From Aquimonas voraii (GTDB lineage Bacteria > Pseudomonadota > Gammaproteobacteria > Xanthomonadales > Xanthomonadaceae), in assembly GCF_900101825.1 (NCBI RefSeq), contig NZ_FNAG01000014.1:1-64000 (forward strand): a DNA stretch of 64,000 bases. Reading direction: 5' to 3'. Numbering within the stretch: position 1 is the stretch's first letter; every line of letters begins with the position of its first letter. Positions 1 through 11,381 of this stretch are shown here, piece by piece. Below the pieces are notes generated by a model that was not told the origin of the DNA, made no database searches, and saw only the letters and a list, made by a program, of their open reading frames with translations. The translations under genes and the position numbers were made by a program.

Positions 1-401
1 CCTGTCGTGATTCCCGGCCCGCCCGCCTCACGGCGCTCGGGCGTTCGCGCGCCGCGCGCGCCAGTGGCGCGCAAGCGCGGCGGCTCTCCCCTCCAAGCGC
101 GCGATTTACCCTGTGACAGACCTGTGCCCCGGGTGACCCGAGTCGCGGACCTTGGGCTCCGTGACTTTGCGTCAAGATTGTGCTCGCGCGGACTGGGCAC
201 CCAAGCCTGCTGAGGCCCACGACGACCGGCCTGCTTGATCAGCGCGATGATCTGCTCGCTGGTTCATCGACCCTCGCCTGTTTCCGCCCTGGCAGGATGA
301 GGAACTGATGGCCGCTTCGCTCGTCACGGCTGGGTGACGGCGGATCGGAATCGCCCCCGCCGACTGCGGAACATGAAACCCGCGCAGCTGGAGAGTCGAG
401 C
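1..401. other. Intergenic stretch, no gene supported
   Basis: I see no gene here that I can support. Open frames on both strands lack family signatures and have the arginine/proline-rich composition of antisense or out-of-frame reading in GC-rich DNA. The 3' end carries a purine-rich GGAGAG about six bases before the TTG start of the following plus-strand gene, so part of the stretch probably holds its promoter and leader. Confidence 0.5.
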
Positions 402-818
402 TTGAGAAACGAATCCCCTGAACCCCTCGACCACCGCGCAGCGCAAGCGCTGGCGGCGCTTGAAGCCGGCGATGCGAGGACGCTCTGGAGCCTGCTTCCC
501 GGCGCCTCGATTCCGACCCGGCACCTTGAGGCGAAACACGTGCCTGCCAACCCGGATTGGGGCTATGGCAGCCTCGCCGAGGCTTTCGCTCTGAGCTTCG
601 ATGGCTATGCCTGGGGCGAGGCGCAGACTGCTCCAGTGGACCCGAGACAGCTTGCCGTGGACGTCGAGCAGGGCGCGGCGATCCGGACATGGACGGCCGA
701 TGCACTGCGCGCGGCGCTGTTCGGGCTGCAGCGTCGCTATCGGGACGGCGTCTCGACGCCTGATCGGGCCCACATCGAGCGCCTGCTCACCGCACTGAGG
801 GACAGGCTCGCAGGCTGA
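402..818 (+). CDS. Hypothetical protein
   Basis: This is a 138-residue soluble protein with no signal peptide, membrane segment or family motif that I recognise. It starts at TTG at 402; a GGAGAG about six bases upstream supports that start. The sequence is amphipathic, with balanced acidic and basic residues and helical segments, unlike the arginine-rich shadow frames on the other strand, which is why I prefer this strand. An aromatic, acidic patch (FDGYAWGEAQ, about residues 67-76) is its most distinctive feature. It stands alone and faces the minus-strand LamG gene across a gap of about 180 bp. Function is unknown. Confidence 0.5.
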   Translation: MRNESPEPLDHRAAQALAALEAGDARTLWSLLPGASIPTRHLEAKHVPANPDWGYGSLAEAFALSFDGYAWGEAQTAPVDPRQLAVDVEQGAAIRTWTADALRAALFGLQRRYRDGVSTPDRAHIERLLTALRDRLAG

Positions 819-1001
819 GCATCCCGAAGCTCACGCTGTGGCCTTTCAGGTCTGCGCGTGATGCGCTCGATCGATCGGGGCGGACTCCAACTCGATGGGG
901 TCGGAACGCCTGGATGAGTGGATCAGTGACGGCTTCGATGGACGCGCAGGCGCGGTAAGCCGCGCGCCGGCCCGGCTTGTTTGAGACTGGCTGCGGCCGA
1001 C

Positions 1002-1850
1002 TCAGCGCCGGCGCAGCCCCGCCCAGGCCAGACCCGCGATCAGCAGGGCGAGCAGGCCCAGGCTGCCACCCGACAGGGTGTCGACCACGGCAGGGCGCGG
1101 CAGCGGTGCCGGCAATCCGGGGCCGGCGCCGGCGATGTAGTGGGCCTGGATACGCGCGGGGCTGAGCTCGCTGGCGTAGTAGGCCACTTCGTCGATCAGA
1201 CCGTTGAAGTAGCGGTTGTCGAGAACGTTGCCGCCGATGGCGATGATCGGATTGGCGTTGAGCAGGGCTGCGCCGGCGGCCGCCGATGCCTGCAGCTCGC
1301 CGTTGACGTAGACGCGGATCTCCCCGCCCTGGCTGCGGGTGACGACGAGGTGCTTCCACTCGCCGTCGTTCAGCAGGCTGGTGCTGCTGATATTGGCTTC
1401 GTTGTCTCCAGTGAAGAAGGTCAGACGGTTGTTGACCGCGGCAACAGTGAAGTCGTTGGCGCCACCACCCACGTCGGACCACACCAGGCCGTTGCCCTGG
1501 AAGGCCTGCACGCCGCCCAGACTGTTGGCCGTGGTGTTCACCCACAGCTCCAGGCTGAAGTTGCCGGCCACGGTGCGGGCGGTGTTGACGTAGTCGTCGA
1601 TGCCGTCGAATCGCACCGCGCGGCCGAGACGCTCGGCGCCAGTCTGCCCCAGGGTGGGCGCATTCCGATACTCGCCGTCATTGCCGTTGCCGCTGCTGTC
1701 GGCGGCCACCGTCCCGCTGGTTTCCTCGAAGCGGTAATAGGCCACCGGGCTGTCCGCCAGCACCACGTCGGCATAGCTTGACTGGGCCTGCGCGTAAGAG
1801 GCGAGGCCAAGGCTGGCCGCGAGGGTGCAGCAGGCGAGTACAGGGTTCAT
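1002..1850 (-). CDS. Secreted LamG-domain protein with GlyGly-CTERM-like sorting tail
   Basis: This is a 282-residue exported protein. I chose the ATG at 1850 because GGAGAG lies seven bases upstream and it gives a clean signal peptide (MNPVLACCTLAASLGLASYAQA). The start at 1895 adds a charged, non-signal extension. Residues about 25-235 form a LamG/concanavalin A-like jelly roll, with VAYYRFEETSGTVAADSSGNGNDG near the beginning split by typical LamG spacing, and FSLELWVNT and VNGELQASA further on. The C-terminus is Gly-Gly-Ser-Leu-Gly, a hydrophobic helix and a final RRR, which matches the GlyGly-CTERM class of tripartite tails. In that class a rhombosortase removes the tail in the inner membrane and the protein leaves by type II secretion. 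That processing is inferred from the family; no rhombosortase gene is in this window. The ligand of the LamG domain is unknown. Confidence 0.85.
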   Translation of the reverse strand: MNPVLACCTLAASLGLASYAQAQSSYADVVLADSPVAYYRFEETSGTVAADSSGNGNDGEYRNAPTLGQTGAERLGRAVRFDGIDDYVNTARTVAGNFSLELWVNTTANSLGGVQAFQGNGLVWSDVGGGANDFTVAAVNNRLTFFTGDNEANISSTSLLNDGEWKHLVVTRSQGGEIRVYVNGELQASAAAGAALLNANPIIAIGGNVLDNRYFNGLIDEVAYYASELSPARIQAHYIAGAGPGLPAPLPRPAVVDTLSGGSLGLLALLIAGLAWAGLRRR

Positions 1851-2033
1851 GCGCAAGCTCTCCATGGCATCTAGGGTCTGGCTGGGGTCCAGCATCAGGG
1901 GTACGGCGTCGGGCGAGTGGTGCCTGCCGTGCGCAGGCGCGACCGGCCCCCATGCAAGCGGCTTGCCGCCGCGGGTTTGACACTTTCAGCAATGGACCTG
2001 CCCAGCCCGGGCCGCGAACCCCCGTGCAGATCC
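1851..2033. other. Intergenic region upstream of the LamG gene
   Basis: This gap of about 180 bp precedes the LamG gene (minus strand) and ends at the MITE-like repeat. No open frame has coding character. It presumably contains the LamG promoter, but I could not pick out convincing -35 and -10 boxes. Confidence 0.4.
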
Positions 2034-2213
2034 CAGAGCGTGTGAAAAAGCCCAGACGCCGTAGCGAGGGCGCCTCTGGGTGTTCGCGGCAAAGCGCGGC
2101 ACGTGAATTCAAGGGAGTTTGGCGAGCCAAGTGACCGCGGAATTCGCGTAGCGCGCTGCCGCCACGGGCGGCCAGAGGCGGCCGCAGTAGGCGGAGGGTT
2201 CTCACATGCTCTC
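2034..2213. repeat. MITE-like interspersed repeat, copy 1
   Basis: This 180-bp element is about 90% identical by eye to the block at 63182-63363. Its ends are inverted repeats: AGCGTGTGAAAAA at the left and the reverse complement of AGCATGTGAGAA at the right. Both copies are bordered by CYCAG on the left and CTCAG on the right, which may be a target duplication or part of the terminus. The interior holds two GAATTC blocks and a GC-rich segment with GGGCGGCC and GGCGGCCG. It has no coding capacity, so it fits a miniature inverted-repeat transposable element moved in trans. It lies against the broken HD-GYP gene. Confidence 0.75.
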
Positions 2214-2400
2214 AGTCGGCGTAGGTCTCGGCGATCCGCCGGAACTCGTGCTGCCGCCGCAGGAAAGCCTCGACCACCTCGGGATCGAAATGGCTGCCGC
2301 ACCCGTCCTGCAGGATCGCGACGGCCTGCTCGTGGCTCATGGGCGCCTTGTAGCAGCGCCGCGAGATCAGCGCGTCGTAGACATCCGCCAGGGCCATCAG
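2212..2400 (-). pseudogene. HD-GYP domain remnant (C-terminal stump)
   Basis: The frame from about 2400 down to the stop at 2212 encodes roughly the last 62 residues of an HD-GYP cyclic-di-GMP phosphodiesterase. ALADVYDALISRRCYK, MSHEQAVAIL, GSHFDPEVVEAFL and a terminal helix are standard for the RpfG-like C-terminus. The catalytic HD and GYP motifs and any receiver domain are absent. Upstream, the same frame reads into arginine-rich nonsense until 2529, so about two thirds of the gene is missing. It lies between the 3' end of the bacteriophytochrome gene and a MITE-like repeat, and its stop codon overlaps the repeat end. It may once have been the phytochrome's output partner. No activity is expected. 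Confidence 0.8.
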
Positions 2401-2529
2401 CTGCCAACGCGCGGGCCAAGTCGAGCCAGCTGTGCAGCGCGCGCATGATCTGCGGCGCGCTGGGGCGCGCGTGCGAGGCGGTCCGGTGCGTGGGGACGAC
2501 TGAAGGACGCCCGCCGCCAAGTGCGCCAC

Positions 2530-5591
<3,062 letters not shown>

Positions 5592-5595
<4 letters not shown>

Positions 5596-6164
5596 GCCGA
5601 GACCTCCGGTGCTGGCGCGCAGGCACTCAGAGCAGCGAGAGCGAATCGGAAGTCAGCCACCGCGAGTTCGACGGCGGCGCGCTGCGCCGGCCCTTCGAGC
5701 TGGTCCAACACCCGGCAGATGCGCGGCCAGTCACAGCGCTGGGCCAGCACCGCATCGAGAAAGCGCCTCGGCAGGTTGGCCGCTCCTCCCAGCCGATCCA
5801 GCTGCCGGGCCACGATCGAAAGCCCCGCTTCGGCGCCACGCACCACGTAGATGCGCCCCCAGATCGCGTCGGGATGCGCGGGCTCGGGGGGCGTCTCGAC
5901 GACTGCGGGCCAGGCGACGGCGAGCGCCCCCAGGTCCTGCGCAAGACAGGCCCAGGCCTCTGTCGAGGCCAGCGCGGGCCGCGCCTCCGTCTGCTGCAGA
6001 CGGGCGGCAAGCGGCGCGATGCTGGCGGCCAATGCGACCAGGTACTGCCCATAGGTCGTCGCCGAGAGTGGGGAGCACAGCATTCCCTGCATCACCGCGG
6101 TGCTCTCGACTGCCGCGTGCAGGCCGCGAGTGGCCGCGCGCAGCGCCTCAAGCCCCGCTGGCAT
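5592..6164 (-). CDS. bphO: Phytochrome-associated heme oxygenase
   Basis: This 190-residue biliverdin-producing heme oxygenase opens heme to biliverdin IXalpha, the chromophore of the adjacent bacteriophytochrome. The start at 6164 (MPAGLEALRAATRGLH) gives the family's short N-terminus and places the proximal heme ligand at His16 in the TRxLH context. Longer frames upstream are arginine-rich and overlap the preceding gene heavily. The central YGQYL segment and helical character fit the HugZ/BphO-like alpha-helical fold. The gene overlaps the end of the EAL gene by 17 bp and the phytochrome start by 4 bp, so translation is probably coupled. The length is normal for BphO proteins. The sequence does not show which reductase it uses. 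Confidence 0.92.
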
Positions 6165-7701
6165 GCGCCGCTCCGGCAGGTGCCCACAGCGCCTCCAGCT
6201 CATGCGCCGGCAGCGGTCGGCCGAACAGGAAGCCCTGGAAGCAGTCGCAGCCCATGGCCAGCAGGACGTCGCGCTGTGCCGCGGTTTCGACGCCCTCGGC
6301 AACCACGTCCATCCGCAGCGAATGCGCCAGCTGCACGATGCTCAGCAGCACGGCGCGCGCGCCTTCGTCCTTCTCGGCGTCGACGACGAAGCTGCGGTCG
6401 ATCTTCAGCAGGTCGGCGGGAAAGCGACGCAGGTAGCCCAGCGAGGAATAGCCGGTGCCGAAATCATCGATCGCGAGACCCACCCCATCGGCCTTGAGCG
6501 ACTTCAGCACGTGAATCGCGTAGTCCACGTCCTGCAGCAGCGCGCTTTCGGTGATTTCGATCTGCAGAGCCGACGGTTGTACCCGGAAGCGTTCGAGGGT
6601 GCGCTTGAACTGGCCGCGGAAATCGCTCTGGTTGAATTCGTAGCCGGACACGTTGACCGCGACCACAGGCGCCTGCCAGCCGCGCTCCCGCCAGCGCAGG
6701 ATCTGCGCGCAGGCCATCTCCACCACCCGTCGACCGAGGTCGGGCATGAAGCCAGCGCGCTCGGCGATCGGGATGAAACGCGCGGGCGAGACGTTGCCCA
6801 GCTTGGGCGACTGCCAGCGCAGCAGGGCCTCGACGCCGTCCAGCTGCGGCGCGCCGACAACAAGACGCACCTTGGGCTGGAACACAAGATGGAACTCGTC
6901 GTTCTGCAGGGCGCTGGCGCAGGCCGATTCGAGCAGCATGTCGTCCTGCATCTGCCGCGCCATCGCCTCCGAGAAGGCCCACACGGTGCCCCGCCGCTGA
7001 CGCGCGGCGGTAAACGCTGCGGCCGCCGCATGGTCGAGCAGCTCGCTGGCGCTGCGACCGTGTTCGGGCGCGATGGCCAACCCACCGGTGACGCGGTGGG
7101 CATGTTCGCCGCGGCCCACCCGGAGCGGCTGGGCGAGCACCCGCAGCCAGTGCTCGGTGGCGGCCATCGCGGCTTCGGCCGTCGGCTGTGCCAGCGATAC
7201 CAGCACCAGCTGGCCGTTGCCCAGATGGCCGGCGAACTCTCCCCGGCGCAGTTGGGCGATGACGCGCGTGCTGATCTGATCGATCAGGGCGCCGGCTTCG
7301 TTGCGTCCGTACAGCGATTCGATCTCGTGATACAGGCCCAGGTTGAACTGCGACACCGACACGATCTGGCCCAGCTGCAGCGCGGTTTCGAGCGCGCGCT
7401 CGAGTCGGAAAAGCAGGCCGGGCGCGTCCAGCAGCCCACCACTGCGACGCGCTGCGACACCTGACCGGCGCTGCACCAGACGGGCGCCATCGGCGCCCTC
7501 CAAGGCCAGCACCTCGGCATCCGCGGGCAAGGCGCCGATCGGATGTCCGTTGGCGAGGTCGTACCAGGGCAGGCCTGCCTCGCGCAGCCAGGCGCGAGCC
7601 TCTGGATTGGCAAAGCGGAGCTGGCCCTCGGGACCGACGACCAGCAGGGGCCAGAGCGCGCGCGCCAGGACCAGCCACGGCAGCTCGCTGCCGGCTGGCA
7701 T
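6148..7701 (-). CDS. Cyclic-di-GMP phosphodiesterase (degenerate GGDEF-EAL)
   Basis: This 517-residue cytoplasmic protein begins with a short PAS-like segment (about residues 5-85, with GPEGQLRFANPEARAWL). Residues about 95-245 form a GGDEF-like domain whose signature loop reads HLGNGQL (159-165), so it cannot be a normal cyclase and probably serves regulation. The C-terminal EAL domain (about 258-505) is intact: EALLRW at Glu291, NVSGYEF, EITESALL, the DDFGTGYSSL loop 6, LKIDRSFV and VAEGVET. It should hydrolyse c-di-GMP to pGpG. It starts two bases after the receiver-HATPase gene and ends inside the heme oxygenase start, so it belongs to the chemosensory/photoreceptor operon and is a plausible output of it. 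The N-terminal segment might instead be a PAS sensor for a diffusible signal. Confidence 0.93.
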   Translation of the reverse strand: MPAGSELPWLVLARALWPLLVVGPEGQLRFANPEARAWLREAGLPWYDLANGHPIGALPADAEVLALEGADGARLVQRRSGVAARRSGGLLDAPGLLFRLERALETALQLGQIVSVSQFNLGLYHEIESLYGRNEAGALIDQISTRVIAQLRRGEFAGHLGNGQLVLVSLAQPTAEAAMAATEHWLRVLAQPLRVGRGEHAHRVTGGLAIAPEHGRSASELLDHAAAAAFTAARQRRGTVWAFSEAMARQMQDDMLLESACASALQNDEFHLVFQPKVRLVVGAPQLDGVEALLRWQSPKLGNVSPARFIPIAERAGFMPDLGRRVVEMACAQILRWRERGWQAPVVAVNVSGYEFNQSDFRGQFKRTLERFRVQPSALQIEITESALLQDVDYAIHVLKSLKADGVGLAIDDFGTGYSSLGYLRRFPADLLKIDRSFVVDAEKDEGARAVLLSIVQLAHSLRMDVVAEGVETAAQRDVLLAMGCDCFQGFLFGRPLPAHELEALWAPAGAAHASGA

Positions 7702-7703
7702 GG

Positions 7704-8639
7704 CTAGAACTCACGCCAGGCCGACAGCGCGACCCTGGCCCGCACGGTGTTGCCGCAGCCGAGGTATTCAACGCTGTCGAAGCTGAGCTCGCGCGCGATC
7801 TGGATGCCGCGGCCGTTGGGTTCGGTGAGTCGGTGCGGCAGAGCTTCGAGGAAGGCGCCGGCGTCAAAGCCCGCACCCGGGTCGGCCACGGTGTAGGTCA
7901 CCGCCTCCTCGTCGCGTTCGATGCGGACGGTGGCGAACCAGCGCGAGGCATCGCGCTCGGCACGCCGTGCGGCGAGCAGCGCGGGGTAGTTGCCGCTCAG
8001 CAGTGCCGCCTTCTTCTGCTCGTAGCCGATACCGAGGCAGCCGTGCTCGATCGCATTGCTGAGCAGTTCGAACAGGCCGAAGGCGACCGGGCTCGGATCG
8101 CCGCTGGCGCGGGCCAGGAAGGTGGCCAGCTCCTTGGCCTCTTCCAGCGTGGAGTAGCGGAACTCGCCCGACAGGATCAAGCCGAGCGCGACGCTCGACA
8201 GCATGCGTCGCGTCATCTCGCGGATGTTGCGGTAGTTGCCGACCGCGCCGGCCACGATGGGGATGAGCTGGGCGCGGTCGAAGGGCTTGATGAGGTAGTA
8301 GTGGGCGCCGGCTTCGAGGCCCTGGGCGACCTGGTGCGGACTGCCGGCCGCGGTCTGCAGGATCACCGGCAGCGCGTTGAGGCGCGGGTTCTCCTTGATG
8401 CTGCGGAGCACCGTGATGCCATCCATGCCTGGCATCATCCGGTCGAGCAGGACGGCGTCGTAGCGGTCGGGCTCGGCCGCCAGCAGCTCAAGCGCTTCGC
8501 GCCCGGATTCGGCGCGCACCAGCGTGTACGGGCTGCGGGCCAGCATGCCTTCGATCAGATCGAGGTTGTCGGGCTCGTCGTCGACGATGAGGAGCGTCGC
8601 CGTGCCCGCCGCAGGATCCGTTTTTCGGTCAGCGTCCAT
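7704..8639 (-). CDS. Response regulator with HATPase_c output (receiver-anti-sigma-kinase-like)
   Basis: This 311-residue protein combines a receiver with an RsbW/GHKL-type ATPase. The receiver has the acidic pocket (Asp20, Asp21), phospho-acceptor Asp66 in LLDRMMPG and Lys118 in the KPFD context. The ATPase has an N-box (ELLSNAIEHG, Asn195), DPGAG and a GRGIQIA lid, and there is no dimerisation/phospho-His domain between the two. It is therefore not a classical histidine kinase. It resembles response regulators whose output is a serine kinase of the anti-sigma/anti-anti-sigma type. A STAS gene at the head of the same operon is a tempting partner, although that STAS lacks the usual serine. 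The start shares one base with the stop of the HTH-receiver gene, and the EAL gene follows after two bases. Phosphorylation by CheA or by the neighbouring kinases is inferred. Confidence 0.88.
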   Translation of the reverse strand: MDADRKTDPAAGTATLLIVDDEPDNLDLIEGMLARSPYTLVRAESGREALELLAAEPDRYDAVLLDRMMPGMDGITVLRSIKENPRLNALPVILQTAAGSPHQVAQGLEAGAHYYLIKPFDRAQLIPIVAGAVGNYRNIREMTRRMLSSVALGLILSGEFRYSTLEEAKELATFLARASGDPSPVAFGLFELLSNAIEHGCLGIGYEQKKAALLSGNYPALLAARRAERDASRWFATVRIERDEEAVTYTVADPGAGFDAGAFLEALPHRLTEPNGRGIQIARELSFDSVEYLGCGNTVRARVALSAWREF

Positions 8640-9271
8640 CAGGCAGCTCCAGTCTTGGCCGGGGAGAGCAGGAAATCGCCGACGCGCTGGCGTCCAAGCG
8701 GCTTCGGAAGGAAGGCCACGCCAGCGGGCAGGCCCCCGCGCCGGCCGATCTCGTCGAGGTCATAGCTCGACATCGCGGCGATGCGGATCGCCGCGGTGGC
8801 CGGGTCTGCACGCAGCGCGCGCAGCATCGCGAGACCGTCGAGCTCGGGCATGTGGATGTCGGTGATGAGCACGTCCACGGCCGTGCGGCCGAGCTGGATC
8901 AGGCCAGAGAAGCCGTTGTCGGCCTCCAGAATGCGGGCGGCGGGCAGCAGGCCACGCACGGCACGAACTGCAAGCTCTCGGTCGTTCTCGTCGTCGTCCA
9001 CCACCAGCACGCAGGGCGCGGCATCGCTCTGCACATGCGGCGGGGCTGGCGACGCGCCCGTCGCGTTCGCCGATGTCGGGCCCTGCTCGCCCTGCAGCTG
9101 CAGCCTCGAGTTGCGGACGAAATTGTCGACGCTGTCGACCGCGAGCCGGCGGTGTCCTCCGGCGGTTCGCCAGGCGCGAAGAACGCCGGCATCCACCCAG
9201 CGCTGCACGGTCTGCACCGTGACGCCGAGCATCCGGGCCACTTCGCGGGTGGTGTAGGTCTTTTCGTTCAT
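8639..9271 (-). CDS. MerR-type HTH-receiver transcriptional regulator
   Basis: This 210-residue DNA-binding response regulator has unusual domain order. Residues 5-55 are a MerR/excisionase-type winged helix (YTTREVARMLGVTVQTVQRW, then the GGHRRL wing). A disordered linker (about 60-85) follows, then a receiver (about 86-205) with acidic residues 92-94, phospho-acceptor Asp138 in TDIHMPELDG and Lys190. Most response regulators have the receiver first. I placed the start at the ATG at 9271 because the HTH begins there; the longer frame adds non-conserved residues that overlap the BLUF 3' end. It follows the BLUF gene by seven bases. It is the only predicted transcription factor in the operon, so it is the best candidate for turning CheA, phytochrome or BLUF-linked signals into gene expression. 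Its target operator is unknown. Confidence 0.9.
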   Translation of the reverse strand: MNEKTYTTREVARMLGVTVQTVQRWVDAGVLRAWRTAGGHRRLAVDSVDNFVRNSRLQLQGEQGPTSANATGASPAPPHVQSDAAPCVLVVDDDENDRELAVRAVRGLLPAARILEADNGFSGLIQLGRTAVDVLITDIHMPELDGLAMLRALRADPATAAIRIAAMSSYDLDEIGRRGGLPAGVAFLPKPLGRQRVGDFLLSPAKTGAA

Positions 9272-9278
9272 GGCATCA

Positions 9279-9752
9279 CTAGGGGCTGGAAGTGACGCGA
9301 CTGCCCGTGTTGACGGGGCGAACCAGATGTCGCGCATTGGCCGCCCAATACTGCCGCAGCAGAACGGCGGCCGGATCAGCGGCCTGTTCCCCGGCCAGCG
9401 CCTGCTCGAAGTTCGAGACTTCCGTCAGCAGCCCCGGGGGCGCAATCGCTTCGACCGCCTCCATATGGAAGAAGCCCATGGCCCAGGACGAGAACAGTCG
9501 GGACACCACCAAGGGCTGGTCGCTGAGCAGGGTGAACGCCGCATGGCGCCGATCGCGCGCGATGCGTCCGATCAGATCCGACACCTCAACCGTCGGGCCC
9601 TCGAGGCACTGCAGGAAGAAGCGGTCCTGGTAGAACAGCGCGCCGGTGATGCCGCGCCCGGTGTTGGCCCGGCGCGAGTGGACGAGCAGTTCGAACAGTG
9701 CATCCAGGCCCAGAGGCTTGTGCGAGAAGCTGGCGTACACGATTCGGCGCAT
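9279..9752 (-). CDS. BLUF-domain blue-light photoreceptor
   Basis: This 157-residue FAD-binding blue-light sensor covers the BLUF domain in residues 1-95. The photochemical residues are present: Tyr6 in RIVYAS, Asn30, Gln48 in FFLQCLEG, Trp90 and Met92 in SSWAMGF. The C-terminal 60 residues form two helices, as in short BLUF proteins such as YcgF-unrelated BlrB/PixD types, so output is by protein-protein contact rather than an attached enzyme. The ATG at 9752 gives the canonical N-terminus; the longer frame is antisense-like and would overlap cheB. It lies ten bases after cheB and seven before the HTH-receiver gene, inside the chemosensory operon. Likely partners are encoded in the operon, for example the HTH-receiver or the EAL protein, but this is inference. 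Confidence 0.95.
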   Translation of the reverse strand: MRRIVYASFSHKPLGLDALFELLVHSRRANTGRGITGALFYQDRFFLQCLEGPTVEVSDLIGRIARDRRHAAFTLLSDQPLVVSRLFSSWAMGFFHMEAVEAIAPPGLLTEVSNFEQALAGEQAADPAAVLLRQYWAANARHLVRPVNTGSRVTSSP

Positions 9753-9762
9753 GGCGATGGCC

Positions 9763-10872
9763 TCAGGGGCGCACGGACGGGGAGGCTCGACGCTGCAGGT
9801 CGAGGGTGGAGACTGCAATGATCTCGTCGGCGATGCCATCGAGCGGCACCACCGTCTCGGCCGCGCCCAGGCGGATCGCCTCGCGCGGCATGCCGAACAC
9901 GACGCAACTGGCTTCATCCTGCGCGACCGTGCGGGCGCCGGCCTGACGCATGTCGAGCAGACCGCGGGCGCCGTCGTCGCCCATGCCGGTCATCAGCACG
10001 CCGAGTGCATTGGCACCGGCGTACTGCGCCACCGAGCGGAACAGCACGTCGACCGAGGGCTTGTGGCGGTTGACGGGGGGGCCATCCAGCACCTCGACAC
10101 GATAGAGAGCCCCGCTGCGCACGACGCGCATGTGCAGCCCGCCCGGCGCGATCAGCGCGCGTCCCGGCAGCACGCGATCGCCGTGCTCGGCCTCCTTGAC
10201 GTCGATCTCGCTCAGGCTGTCCAGCCGCTTGGCGAAGCTCGCGGTGAACTTCTCGGGCATGTGCTGGACGATGACGATCCCGGCGACCAGGCGCGGCAGC
10301 GCGACCAGCACCTGCTCCAGCGCCTGGGTGCCGCCGGTGGAGGTGCCGATCGCCACCACGTTCTCGGTTGTGGCCATGGCCGACGCGCGTGCGGCGGCAG
10401 CGGCGTTGGCGGCCTGCGCGACGGGCCTGGCAGCACCTGAGCCGCGCGCGCCGATCGCGCGTGGACGCGCCCGCGCCGCCTCGCGGATGGCCTGGACGAA
10501 CTCCCGAGCGTTCTCCTCGAGAAAGCCCTTCAAGCCGAACTTCGGCTTCGCAACCACGTTGACCGCCCCGGCCGCCAGCGCCTGCAGGGTCGTTGCGGCG
10601 CCGGCTTCGGTGAGCGTCGAGCAGACGACAACCGGCGTCGGACGCTCCGCCATGATCTTTTTGAGGAAGGAGATGCCGTCCATCCGCGGCATCTCGACAT
10701 CGAGCAGCACCACGTCCGGCCATTCGACGGCCATGCGCTCCATGGCGATCAGGGGGTCCGCCGCGGTGGCGATGACGCGCAAGTCACTGGCGCTGCCGAG
10801 TACGGCCGACAGCACCTGCCGGACCACTGCGGAGTCGTCGACGATCAGCACGCGGATCGCGGCGGTGTTCAT
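9763..10872 (-). CDS. cheB: Chemotaxis response regulator protein-glutamate methylesterase
   Basis: CheB removes methyl groups from, and deamidates, MCP glutamates when phosphorylated by CheA. This 369-residue protein has a receiver (about 5-125, phospho-acceptor Asp58 in LLDVEMP), an alanine/arginine-rich linker (about 135-170) and the methylesterase (about 172-355). The catalytic triad is visible as Ser178 in GTSTGGT, His204 in VQHMP and Asp300 in GMGDDG. The ATG at 10872 overlaps the cheD stop by four bases. The longer frame starting at 11025 runs antisense-like through cheD and is not used. Length and motifs are typical. It acts with CheR and CheD on the MCP encoded in the same operon to give adaptation. 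Confidence 0.97.
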   Translation of the reverse strand: MNTAAIRVLIVDDSAVVRQVLSAVLGSASDLRVIATAADPLIAMERMAVEWPDVVLLDVEMPRMDGISFLKKIMAERPTPVVVCSTLTEAGAATTLQALAAGAVNVVAKPKFGLKGFLEENAREFVQAIREAARARPRAIGARGSGAARPVAQAANAAAAARASAMATTENVVAIGTSTGGTQALEQVLVALPRLVAGIVIVQHMPEKFTASFAKRLDSLSEIDVKEAEHGDRVLPGRALIAPGGLHMRVVRSGALYRVEVLDGPPVNRHKPSVDVLFRSVAQYAGANALGVLMTGMGDDGARGLLDMRQAGARTVAQDEASCVVFGMPREAIRLGAAETVVPLDGIADEIIAVSTLDLQRRASPSVRP

Positions 10873-11381
10873 GGTGTCGGCTCGCAGAACGCGGGAGACA
10901 CGGGATGGAACTGCACCGCGACCACGCCGGTGGCGACATCGAAGCTGATGCGTCGATGTCCATCTCCACCGACCGACTCCGCCGCCAGCGTGATCCCCGC
11001 TGCGTCCACCAGTGCGCGGACGCAAGCGATGTTGTCGGCACCAATGTCACCCGCGGCCGGCGCGAACATGCGTCCGCCGCCGAACAGCTTGTGCACGCAG
11101 CGCTCGCGGGGGATGCCGCGCGCGGCCAGCTCCGCCCACATCAGCGGCACCACGGCGCGGCCGAACTTGCCGGCGGCGCCCTCCTTCTCTGCTGATCGCG
11201 GCCTTGTCTTCTCCTCGGGCAGGATGAAGTGGCAGCAGGCACCCGTCAGCGTCAGCGGATCCCAGAGGGTCAGGGCCACGCAGGAGCCGAGCAGGGTTTC
11301 GATCACGCCCTGTCCCCAGCGAATCGCCCATTGACCGGGCATCAGCACGATCGGCGGGCTGTGGTCCGCGTCCGTACTCAT
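10869..11381 (-). CDS. cheD: Chemoreceptor glutamine deamidase CheD
   Basis: This 170-residue CheD deamidates specific glutamines of chemoreceptors to glutamates, tuning receptor activity. The catalytic cysteine is Cys34 in the [13 protein letters not shown] context and the histidine is His51 in GACCHFILP, 17 residues later as expected. KLFGGGRMF gives the family's glycine-rich turn. The gene overlaps both neighbours by four bases, cheR upstream and cheB downstream, so the three receptor-modifying enzymes are probably translationally coupled. CheD in a gammaproteobacterial operon usually goes with CheB/CheR of the alternative, non-flagellar or accessory chemosensory type. Confidence 0.96.
   Translation of the reverse strand: MSTDADHSPPIVLMPGQWAIRWGQGVIETLLGSCVALTLWDPLTLTGACCHFILPEEKTRPRSAEKEGAAGKFGRAVVPLMWAELAARGIPRERCVHKLFGGGRMFAPAAGDIGADNIACVRALVDAAGITLAAESVGGDGHRRISFDVATGVVAVQFHPVSPAFCEPTP

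Noticed and set aside
7-213. Short plus-strand frame near the window start
   Set aside because: It is arginine/proline-rich, has no ribosome-binding site and matches no family.
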